A stretch of DNA of 64,000 nucleotides from UBA8438 sp963934795 (GTDB lineage: Bacteria > Acidobacteriota > Vicinamibacteria > Vicinamibacterales > UBA8438), in the NCBI GenBank assembly GCA_963934795.1, contig CAWWAF010000005.1, forward strand, positions 5,596 to 69,595, read 5' to 3'. The number at the start of each line of letters is the position of its first letter. The stretch's first letter is position 1. The notes below the pieces were generated by a model. That model searched no databases and was not told where the DNA came from. It saw nothing but the letters and a program-made list of their open reading frames with translations. A program made the translations under genes and the position numbers. Shown here one piece after another: positions 17,537-25,172 of the stretch.

Positions 17537-19579
17537 TCAGTCGGGCAGCCCGAGTGCGATCAATCCGGGCGGGTCTCCGCCGACCGTCATCCCGATGTAC
17601 TGCTTGCCATCGAGTAGGTAGGTCATCGGGTTGCTGACCCCCGCGCCGGGTAAATCGAGCGACCCCAGCTCCTCGCCCGTCGCCTTGTCGTAGGCCACGA
17701 GCTGCGGTCCGTCGTTGGTGCCTCCGGCGGTCAAGCTGTAGAGCAGCAGCGTCTTGGTGACCAGCGGGCCATTGCGCGTCGCATCGCCGCCCAGCGGCGG
17801 CAGATCAAGATCGCGCAACAGCGGATTCCGCCGAAAGCGGTTACCGTCGCCGGTGGGCACCATCCACACGTGCTCCCCGGTGTTCATGTCGATGGCCGTC
17901 ATCCGCGAGTATGGGGGCTTGACCAGCGGCAGTCCACGAGCCATGGTCGGCCGCGCCCCTCGACGGTTCTGCACGTAGGCGAGTGTCGACTCGTCCTCTG
18001 GCACCGTCTTCCGCAACGGCATGACACTCCAGGCGTTGTGCGACGGAATGTAGATGATGCCGGTCTCCGGATCGACCGAACCGCCCCCCCAGTTGCCACC
18101 ACCGGCCGCGCTCGGACGAAACAGCGTGCCAGCGTTGCTGTGCGGCGTGTAGAGCGGGCCCAAACGAAACTCCGACACGGCGTCCATCGCCATCTGTCGT
18201 ATCTCTGGGGTGAAGTCGATGAGGTCGTCCACGGTCAGTCCTTGATACTCGAACGGCGCAGGCTTCGTGGGAAATGGCTGCGTCCGTGACGGCAACTCGC
18301 CCTCGATGTCTGTGTCGGTCTCGACCGCCCGTTCTTCGATGGGCCAGAGCGGCTCGCCAGTCACCCGATCGAAAGCAAAGACGAATCCTTGCTTCGTCAC
18401 CTGCACGACCGCCTTGACCTGGCGCCCCTCAATCGTGAGGTCCATGAGGTTAGGGGCCGCCGGCAGGTCGTAGTCCCACAACCCGTGGTGCAGAATCTGG
18501 AAGTGCCAGACCCGTTCACCGGTTTCGACATCGAGCGCCACCAGGCTCTCGGCGAACAGGTTGTCGCCTGGCCGATGACCGCCGTAGTAGTCCGGCGCCG
18601 CCGTGTTCATCGGAAGATAGAGGTACCCAAGCTCCTCATCGAAGCTCATCTGGGTCCAGACCCCGACCTTGCCGGTCTCGCGCCACGAATCGCCGCCCCA
18701 GGTGTCGTTACCAAATTCGTCCCCCTGGGGAATCGTGTGAAAGACCCATTTCACGCCGCCGGTCTTCACGTCGAATCCACGCATCCATCCCGGAGGTGCT
18801 TCCTTGGTGTTGTTGTAGGACGAGATCGACGCCGGCGTGATGATGGTGTCGCGGACCACAAACGGTGGCGACTGCACTGAATACAGCAAGGCGTTCAGCC
18901 AGTCGCGGCGGCCACGGTCCGCGCGCGGAATACCCTCCATCAGGTCGACCCGGCCGCCTGTCCCGAAGTCGACGCAGGGCCGCCCAGTCGCGGCCATGAC
19001 GCAGACAAGATATCCGTTCCCTGTCCCCCAGACGATTCGCGCATGCTCCGGTCCCTCCCGGTCCCAGTAGCCGACGCCCCGCTGGCTCCAGGTGAGACTC
19101 ATGGTCGTCGTCCCCTCCTCGTAGCTCTTCGGGTTGTAGATCCAACGGGTCTCTCCGGTCCGGGCGTCGATGCCGGCGCCGATCGACAGGGGAGTATTCA
19201 CGTACAGCATCCCGTCGGCCATGATCGGCGTCGGTTTGAAATTTCGATAGTGGGGCGCGTTGCTGTCGCGCCACCGGTTTGGATCCTCGGCATTCAGGGC
19301 GGTGACCACCTCTCTGATGGGCGCGCTCCATTCCCCTCCACCCGGTGTCGTTGTACTGAGCATGCCGTCCGGCGACAGCCACCTCCACTTCACTTCCAGT
19401 TGTTCGAAGTTGTCGGCTGTAATCTGCGCGAGCGGGGAGTACTTGGTGCTTCCAAGGTCTCCGCCAAAGGTGCGCCACTCGCCGTCTGCCGGCGCACCCT
19501 GTTGGGCGCGAACGTTGCTAGCGGCAAGCAGGACAACGACGCCAACGAGAACGAGCCGAACCCTTTGCGATAGGCACAT
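17537..19579 (-). CDS. Periplasmic PQQ-dependent dehydrogenase (glucose-dehydrogenase-like)
   Basis: 680 aa with a signal peptide (LVLVGVVVLLAASNVRAQQ). An eight-bladed propeller opens with EWRTFGGDLGSTKYSPLAQI, typical of soluble relatives of membrane glucose dehydrogenase. HHGLWDYDLPAAPNLMDL holds the Asp equivalent to the catalytic base, and VTKQGFVFAFDRVTGEPLWP the PQQ-contacting Lys. No cytochrome c domain and no N-terminal membrane domain. GAGGAG lies 9 nt before the ATG. Substrate (sugar or alcohol) cannot be predicted. No PQQ biosynthesis gene is visible in the window. Confidence 0.88.
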   Translation of the reverse strand: MCLSQRVRLVLVGVVVLLAASNVRAQQGAPADGEWRTFGGDLGSTKYSPLAQITADNFEQLEVKWRWLSPDGMLSTTTPGGGEWSAPIREVVTALNAEDPNRWRDSNAPHYRNFKPTPIMADGMLYVNTPLSIGAGIDARTGETRWIYNPKSYEEGTTTMSLTWSQRGVGYWDREGPEHARIVWGTGNGYLVCVMAATGRPCVDFGTGGRVDLMEGIPRADRGRRDWLNALLYSVQSPPFVVRDTIITPASISSYNNTKEAPPGWMRGFDVKTGGVKWVFHTIPQGDEFGNDTWGGDSWRETGKVGVWTQMSFDEELGYLYLPMNTAAPDYYGGHRPGDNLFAESLVALDVETGERVWHFQILHHGLWDYDLPAAPNLMDLTIEGRQVKAVVQVTKQGFVFAFDRVTGEPLWPIEERAVETDTDIEGELPSRTQPFPTKPAPFEYQGLTVDDLIDFTPEIRQMAMDAVSEFRLGPLYTPHSNAGTLFRPSAAGGGNWGGGSVDPETGIIYIPSHNAWSVMPLRKTVPEDESTLAYVQNRRGARPTMARGLPLVKPPYSRMTAIDMNTGEHVWMVPTGDGNRFRRNPLLRDLDLPPLGGDATRNGPLVTKTLLLYSLTAGGTNDGPQLVAYDKATGEELGSLDLPGAGVSNPMTYLLDGKQYIGMTVGGDPPGLIALGLPD

Positions 19580-19689
19580 GACCGGTGACTCCTCACGCGG
19601 CCGCCATCGGCCGTCGCCCGCATACTAGCAGGCTTGGGTTACGGCGGAGGGCGGCCCAAGCGTCCCTGCGCGTCCCTGGTTCTCCCTCG

Positions 19690-20369
19690 TTAACGCGAGA
19701 CGCCTCCGTAGGCGATGTCGGTGAGATGGGCCATGTCGCGGTCGAAGGTGGCCAGGTCGTCTCTACAGAACTCGCTGAGACGAGTGTGCCCACACGCACG
19801 AACCAACACCGTCATCAGCTCCTCGCTCGCGGACAAGAACTTGTGAAGTCGTTGTGCGGCCAGTTCCACCGGCAACCGCGCGCGCAGCTCAGGTTTCTGG
19901 GTCGCAATACCGACCGGGCAGTTATTCGACGAGCACGCCCGCATGCCGATGCACCCGATCGCCTGCATCGACAAATTGGACACCGCGACCGCATCCGCGC
20001 CGAGTGCCAGCGCCTTGGCGAAGTCGGTGTGGGTCCGCAGCCCGCCGGTGATCACGAGCGTGACGTTCCGGCGCCCGCGGGCGTCGAGATGACGCCGCGC
20101 CCGGGCCAGGGCGGGAATGGTGGGCACGGAGATATGGTCCCGAAACACGACCGGCGCCGCACCGGTATCGCCGCCTCGACCGTCGAGCTGGAGACGCCTG
20201 TCTGAAACAGATAGTCCCACCCGTGCAACCCGCAGATGAAGTTGTCTCCGGAGACGGAACCGTCCGCCATCAGCGCGCCCCGATGCAAACAGCGCCCGTA
20301 GAGGACCGAGTGATTGTCGTCAAAGCGCACGATGACGAGGTCGGCGTTGCTGACTTGAGCGCCGACCAT
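19690..20369 (-). pseudogene. Rieske + FMN-binding glutamate-synthase-like gene, internally deleted and frameshifted
   Basis: Two frames carry the ends of one fused protein. From 20369 to ~20190 there is a Rieske [2Fe-2S] domain: CLHRGALMADG and CGLHGWDY, ending QTGVS. From ~20190 to 19690, in another frame, comes the C-terminal part of a ferredoxin-type glutamate synthase: LDGRGGDTGAAPVVFRD, PTIPALARARRHLD, and the 3Fe-4S cysteines in CIGMRACSSNNCPVGIAT. The frames meet at one point, so the N-terminal bulk of the GltS domain (family knowledge suggests some hundreds of codons) is missing and the junction is out of frame. A functional product is unlikely. It follows the membrane-protein gene by 45 bp. 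Confidence 0.8.
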
Positions 20370-20414
20370 GTCGCGATCTTCACTTTCTCTGCATCGCTCT
20401 CTCTCCCTATTCGG

Positions 20415-22016
20415 CTACGACCCCAGCGCGTACACCATGAGTGTTCCCGCCTGATTGGCGACCGGTAATTCCAATTGCTGTTCCGTAATCAAGTAGTCGA
20501 TCTCATACTGGCCAGCCAACAGGACGGCCCTGTCGGCCGTCAGCTCGTTGAAGTGACCGACCGCTTCGACCCGCTCGGCCACGCGACGTGCGATTTCTGG
20601 CGAGTAGATAGCCAACGCACTGTCCTTGATCAGTTCGAGAAACACATCTCGCCCGCTAGCCGCCCGGACGCTCGTCCCGTAGCGCGCCGCGTGAACCGGG
20701 TCAGCCAGGAAATGCGTGCCTACCGGTTGCGTGGCGGCCCATACCATCAGGTGGTTCCAGTCGCTGTTCTCAAACCCCACCTCCAAGACCGCTCGCTCCG
20801 GGCGTTCGATGAAACCGCGGTAACCGCCGCGGAACATTGCCAACACCACGACCACGCCCACGAGTATTCGGCGGGGTGCCACACGCCCGCCACGCCTGTC
20901 GGCCGCGCGCCACGGCCCCTCGAAGAGCAGCCACGCCAGCAGCAACACACCCACGTAGTCCATCAGCCAGAAGACCCGGTTCACCTGCAGCTGCACCGCC
21001 AGCGCCACCGACGCGTAGGAGAACACGGCCGACCCGAGGAACACGCCCAGCAACAGGCCGCACCCTGCGATCAGCGTGCGCTCCCAGCGACTCGCGATGC
21101 CAAGAGCGTGGCGATAGTGGTGAAGGCCGAAGACCAGCGCCGCGATACCCAAATTGCTGAGCCACGCCGACAGCGGCCACCCTGGCACGACCAGATAGTC
21201 CTTGTATTGAACGAGCAGCTGGAGCCACGCCGGGTCCATCACGACCAGTTGCTCTCGCAGCGGACCTCCCAAGGTCACGGCGCCGACCAGGACGGCGGCC
21301 ACAGAGCCCACGAGCAACGACCTCGCCGAAATGCCCCCATTCAGCAGGGCAGCCCCGCCGACCATGATCGCGAACCAGAAACCGATAGTCGGGTGAATAA
21401 GAATGGCGACGACGACGAGGGCCAAGGCCAACTTGCCCCGTCCGTGCAGGTACAGCGCCGACGCTGCCAACCCCACCGCGAACGCGAGCATCCGCGGGTG
21501 AAAGTAGCCCTCCACGGAATTGGCACCGGTATCCGGAATGCGGTGTCGGACGGTCATAAGCGCCAGCAGACCACCAATGGTCCACCAGCTTCGATACAGC
21601 GCGACACCCAGACCGATCAGCGCACCGTAGAGGAGCAGCAGGGTGATGACCTGACTGGTCAGAAACGCCACCGGCAACGAGACCCCGATGGCGGTGACGA
21701 GGGGCGCGAACCAATCGTCGAAAAAGAGAAAACGATCCTGGGCGGCGATCAGCGCGCCATCGTGCGGAAAGAGTCGCGGGTCGATCTCGTCAAGCACGAC
21801 CGGGATGTAGAACGCCTGGTCTGACACTCCGTAGTGATACCCGCCCGAATTGAGCGTGACCAGGACGCAGAAGCCGATTGCTCCGGCGATGAGCAGGAGG
21901 AGGTGCCGCGGCCGAATTGGGAGCCGCCCGACGAAGTGGTCTGCTGATTGCAATGTCGCGATGTCCGCATCCGCGGCGGGCCGCCCGTCGTGAACAACCC
22001 CGCAGCATTCTCGCAC
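20415..22016 (-). CDS. Polytopic membrane protein of unknown function
   Basis: 533 aa, starting GTG, with about ten strongly hydrophobic segments (for example HLLLLIAGAIGFCVLV, GALIGLGVALY, LALALVVVAILIH). After the first helix comes a periplasmic-looking loop with GVSDQAFYIPVVLDEIDPRLFPHD. This style, acidic residues after helix one and a soluble tail, recalls GT-C glycosyltransferases, but I see no decisive motif. The C-terminal ~120 residues are soluble (THFLADPVHAARYGTSVRAASGRDVFLEL). It diverges from the copper-monooxygenase-like gene at 22100 and precedes the broken Rieske-GltS gene. Confidence 0.65.
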   Translation of the reverse strand: MRECCGVVHDGRPAADADIATLQSADHFVGRLPIRPRHLLLLIAGAIGFCVLVTLNSGGYHYGVSDQAFYIPVVLDEIDPRLFPHDGALIAAQDRFLFFDDWFAPLVTAIGVSLPVAFLTSQVITLLLLYGALIGLGVALYRSWWTIGGLLALMTVRHRIPDTGANSVEGYFHPRMLAFAVGLAASALYLHGRGKLALALVVVAILIHPTIGFWFAIMVGGAALLNGGISARSLLVGSVAAVLVGAVTLGGPLREQLVVMDPAWLQLLVQYKDYLVVPGWPLSAWLSNLGIAALVFGLHHYRHALGIASRWERTLIAGCGLLLGVFLGSAVFSYASVALAVQLQVNRVFWLMDYVGVLLLAWLLFEGPWRAADRRGGRVAPRRILVGVVVVLAMFRGGYRGFIERPERAVLEVGFENSDWNHLMVWAATQPVGTHFLADPVHAARYGTSVRAASGRDVFLELIKDSALAIYSPEIARRVAERVEAVGHFNELTADRAVLLAGQYEIDYLITEQQLELPVANQAGTLMVYALGS

Positions 22017-22099
22017 AGGCCCCGCGCGCGTCGATGTTGTGCCCTGGCCTGACCGGTGCTAGTGTCGTGTTCGATGTATCCCGATACGCTGGAGAATTC

Positions 22100-23401
22100 A
22101 TGACGACCAGAAATCACCGTTCCATGGTGGGTGCTGTCGCGCTCGCCGCGCTCGGCGTATGCGGCAGTTCGCCCTCTATCGCGGCACAAGGTGTAGATGC
22201 GTCCGCGGTTCACGAGGTTACATTTACGAAGGACGTGGTCCCCATTCTCCAGCGGTCCTGCCAGAGTTGTCATCGAGTCGATTCCATCGCGCCCATGTCG
22301 CTCATGACGTATGACGAGACTCGACCATGGGCTCGATCAATCAGACAGCGGGTGGCCCAGCGCGAAATGCCACCGTGGTACATCGAGCGTAACATCGGCA
22401 TTCAGAAATTTGAGGACGATCCGTCGCTCACCGACGACGAGATCGCCACGATCGTGAACTGGGTCGACGGAGGCACGCGTCGAGGCGACCCGGCCGATCT
22501 TCCCCCGCCCAAGGTCTTCGCCGAATTCGACGCATGGCAGATGGGCGAGCCCGATCTCGTCGTGAACCTGCCGGAGCCCATCGTGGTGCCAGCCGCCGCA
22601 CCAGATTGGTGGGTTAATGTCGACACCGAACCGATTGCACTGACCGAAGACCGGTACCTGAAGGCGGTCGAATCGCGACCGTCCCTCCCTGGCGCCGAGA
22701 AGGTGGTGCACCACGCCGTGGCATACGTCGTCTCGCCGGACGACGAACAGGGATTTCTGAACGAATACGCGGTTGGGAAAAACGCGGACATCTTCCCCGA
22801 CGGCACGGGGCGGCTGATGCGCGCCGGCTCACGGGTCCGCTACAACCTTCATCTGCATGCCATCGGCGAAGAGACTCCGGCCGACGTACAGATTGGGCTC
22901 AAGTTCTACCCCAAAGGCGTGCTACCTGACCACGTCGTGTTTGCCGCCCATGCCGGAGACAGTTACGACACCATCGATATTCCAGCGGGCGACAACAACG
23001 CACGCGTCGACGGCTATTTTTTCCTTCACGAACCGGCTCAGGTCGTCTCGTTTCAGCCTCACCTGCACAACCGCGGAAAGCGACAATGCGTCGAGGCCAT
23101 CTACCCCAGCGGGCTCGTCGAGACCTTGAGTTGCGCGCAGCACAATTTCGCTTGGATGCTCAACTACACCTACCAGGAAAATGTGCAACCGCTCTTGCCG
23201 GCCGGGACAAATCTGCATCTCATTAGCTGGTACGACAACAGCGATGCGAACCGATACAACCCGGACTCGCGCAACTGGATCGGTTTCGGTAACCGGTCGA
23301 TGGACGAGATGTCACACACCTGGATGAACATCTTCTACATGTCAGAGGACGAGTTCGACCGACGGGTGCAAGCGCGTCAGGCGAAGCGCGCTAGCAACTG
23401 A
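22100..23401 (+). CDS. Secreted cytochrome-c / copper type II monooxygenase-like protein
   Basis: 433 aa with a signal peptide. A single haem site, CQSCH (C54, C57, H58), lies in a PSCyt1-like domain that continues PMSLMTYDETRPWARSIRQ. The C-terminal half resembles peptidylglycine-monooxygenase-type copper proteins. HH at ~203-204, LHLHA at ~250, PHLHNRGK at ~319 (an HxH pair as at CuB), NLHLISWYDNSDANRYNPDS and a late methionine-rich stretch fit two copper sites. The family is widespread but poorly characterised. GGAG lies 7 nt before the ATG at 22100; upstream in-frame codons are non-homologous. Its stop overlaps the start of the next gene by one base. Confidence 0.78.
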   Translation: MTTRNHRSMVGAVALAALGVCGSSPSIAAQGVDASAVHEVTFTKDVVPILQRSCQSCHRVDSIAPMSLMTYDETRPWARSIRQRVAQREMPPWYIERNIGIQKFEDDPSLTDDEIATIVNWVDGGTRRGDPADLPPPKVFAEFDAWQMGEPDLVVNLPEPIVVPAAAPDWWVNVDTEPIALTEDRYLKAVESRPSLPGAEKVVHHAVAYVVSPDDEQGFLNEYAVGKNADIFPDGTGRLMRAGSRVRYNLHLHAIGEETPADVQIGLKFYPKGVLPDHVVFAAHAGDSYDTIDIPAGDNNARVDGYFFLHEPAQVVSFQPHLHNRGKRQCVEAIYPSGLVETLSCAQHNFAWMLNYTYQENVQPLLPAGTNLHLISWYDNSDANRYNPDSRNWIGFGNRSMDEMSHTWMNIFYMSEDEFDRRVQARQAKRASN

Positions 23402-24309
23402 TGGCCGCTGCACGTCGGTTCACGCAGGTCGTGTGCATCTTGGCTGCGGCAGGATGTCTATGGCCCCCGCCACCCGTCTCGGCGCAGAACCTGCAATATT
23501 TAAGCGGACAAAACGTCGTGCCGGCGTTCGAGGGATGGGAGAGGAACGCCGACGACTCATTCACGTTTTACTTCGGTTACCTGAACCGAAACTATCGGGA
23601 GGAACTCAGCGTTCCTCTGGGTCCCGAGAACCGCATCGAACCTGACCACCTGGGTCAGCCCCAACCGACCTACTTCTACCCGCGACGTCATCGGTTTCTC
23701 TTCAGCGTGCAGGTCCCGCCGGACTGGGGAGACCGCGACGTCCTCTGGACGCTCACCTCGGCCGGGAAGACGGAAACCGCCTACGGATCATTGCTGCCGG
23801 TCTGGGAGGTCAACGACCAGGTCATCTCTGAGAACCGCGCCGGTGGTGGATACGCTGACGACAATCGGCCGCCCACGATCGCCCTTGTCGACGCGGCCGA
23901 CCGTACGGCGACCGTGGGTGAACCTCTCTCGTTGACCGTTCGCCTCGGCGACGACGGCATTCCAGAGCCACGCGCAGTTCGCGGCACCAAGGACCCGCGC
24001 ATTGACGTGGATGCATCCGGACGGCCCTTGTTCGGAGCTGGCCGTTTCGGCCGCCGAACCGCGCTGGGTCTGCGGGTCGCGTGGCTGCACTGGCGAGGTC
24101 CGGGCACGGTGACATTCGCGCCCTGGCACATGGCAGGCATCGACGACCGCATGCCCGGCTGGGCCCCTCCCGAAGTGCCTCCGGACGGACGAACCAGCAC
24201 GACGGCCACCTTCGACACACCCGGCACCTACGTGGTGCGGGCGATGGCAGACGACGGCTATCTGTCGGCGCCGATCGACATCACAGTCACAGTCCACGAG
24301 CCGCGTTGA
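23401..24309 (+). CDS. Secreted beta-rich protein of unknown function, coupled to the copper protein
   Basis: 302 aa with a signal peptide ending near PPPVSAQ. The first half, VVPAFEGWERNADDSFTFYF followed by GYLNRNYREEL and PTYFYPRRHRFLFSVQVPPDW, is a recognisable conserved block for which I know no functional name. The second half (PPTIALVDAADRTATVGEPLSLTVRLGDDG ... TYVVRAMADDGYLSAPIDITVTVHEPR) looks like one immunoglobulin- or PKD-like domain. The ATG overlaps the previous stop (TGATG), so the two are probably co-translated and act together outside the cytoplasm. Confidence 0.65.
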   Translation: MAAARRFTQVVCILAAAGCLWPPPPVSAQNLQYLSGQNVVPAFEGWERNADDSFTFYFGYLNRNYREELSVPLGPENRIEPDHLGQPQPTYFYPRRHRFLFSVQVPPDWGDRDVLWTLTSAGKTETAYGSLLPVWEVNDQVISENRAGGGYADDNRPPTIALVDAADRTATVGEPLSLTVRLGDDGIPEPRAVRGTKDPRIDVDASGRPLFGAGRFGRRTALGLRVAWLHWRGPGTVTFAPWHMAGIDDRMPGWAPPEVPPDGRTSTTATFDTPGTYVVRAMADDGYLSAPIDITVTVHEPR

Positions 24310-24394
24310 CGCTGACGGCGTGAGTCACGCCCGCCCAACGAATCAGCGAGGGGCGCGCGATGCCCCCGTCCTTCGCATCATTCAATTGGTGCTG

Positions 24395-24440
24395 CGAGCA
24401 ATGGTGGGAGCGAGCTTCGGCAGCTCCCTACCATTGCTCG
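24395..24440. repeat. Strong hairpin between converging genes
   Basis: Arms CGAGCAATGGTGGGAGC (24395-24411) and GCTCCCTACCATTGCTCG (24423-24440) pair along 17 positions with a single bulged base, around an 11-nt loop. It sits in the 183-bp gap between the + strand gene ending at 24309 and the - strand remnant ending at 24493. No T-run follows on either side, so it is not a classic intrinsic terminator. It may be a bidirectional 3'-end structure or a member of a dispersed palindromic repeat family. Nothing else is seen in this gap. Confidence 0.7.
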
Positions 24441-24492
24441 GAGTGGGGCCGCGACGCGGCGGCGCGGGGTTCTGGGCGACGTCGCGTCTCAA

Positions 24493-25049
24493 TTAGAATC
24501 GCACAGTCGCGGCGACGTGCGGCCGGGTGAGCCAGTTGTTGCTGGCTCCGGGATCGGTGTCGAGCCCGCGGGTGACGTGCATCGTCAGATCCAGCGACAG
24601 ATTGGGCAGCGGGATGTAGGCGATGGTGAACATGTGCAATTCGGTGTCCGAGCCCGGAATGTCGCTGAACATGAACGTCGACAGCACCGCTTCCTGTTGA
24701 ATCCGTCCGTAGGTATACCCGAGCGTGTAGGTCTTGAGCGTCCGAGACCCGCCGTACTCCGCCTCGAACCAGACGCCGGTATCGCGCTCTGACGCGGCCT
24801 TGGTATTCTTCAGATACTCGCCCAGCACCCGGAAGCGGCTCCGATGACGCGTCTCGCGGCCGTCCTGGTAGAACCCCTCGTAGCGTGACCGAAATCGCCG
24901 CCGAACTGGATACGCTCGTACCAGGGGGCTGGAGCGGATCAAGTCTGAGCCGCCGCCGCCACGGGGATCACCACGGCGAGCGCGGCACCAGACACGACGA
25001 GACGACCGAAACGACGAATTGCACTGTTCACGATTGCTGATCTGTACAT
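24493..25049 (-). pseudogene. Outer-membrane porin remnant, Pho-box controlled
   Basis: From the ATG at 25049 the frame encodes a signal peptide (RRFGRLVVSGAALAVVIP then VAAAAQT) and stops at once (TGA, 24941-24939). Past the stop the same frame continues SAPAPWYERIQFGGDF. A one-base shift then moves to the frame RSRYEGFYQDGRETRHRSRFR. That frame jumps abruptly to a porin-like C-terminus (VLGEYLKNTKAASERDTG ... TRPHVAATVRF, ending in Phe). So there is a nonsense codon, a -1 frameshift near 24895 and probably a large internal deletion. The alternating strands and terminal Phe fit a beta-barrel. Its promoter suggests it was a phosphate-responsive porin. Confidence 0.75.
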
Positions 25050-25111
25050 GGGATGAGCATAGCGACGCTGGGTTTCACACCTGTTACGGACACGCTAATT
25101 CTGTGTGACCA
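25050..25111 (-). promoter_or_regulatory. Second Pho box, upstream of the porin remnant
   Basis: On the - strand: TGGTCAC (25111-25105), AATTAGC (25100-25094), CCGTAAC (25089-25083) and GTGAAAC (25078-25072), again with 11-bp period. After 10 nt comes TATGCT (25061-25056), then 6 nt and the ATG at 25049. Repeats three and four and all spacings match the pstS promoter. The outer two repeats are weaker. Confidence 0.65.
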
Positions 25112-25172
25112 AGCAGCTCACGGGGTGTAAGATTCGTCTCACGGATCATTCATTCTAGAGGCAGAGGTCGGA

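Noticed and set aside
20475..21824. Long open frame on the + strand opposite the membrane protein
   Set aside because: Reads as His/Arg/Gln-rich sequence with no domain, typical of the antisense of a high-GC gene; the opposite strand gives coherent membrane helices.
25075..25108. TCACAC ... GTGTGA inverted repeat considered as an operator
   Set aside because: The bases are better explained by the 11-bp Pho repeats; the palindrome arms are only 6 bp and far apart.
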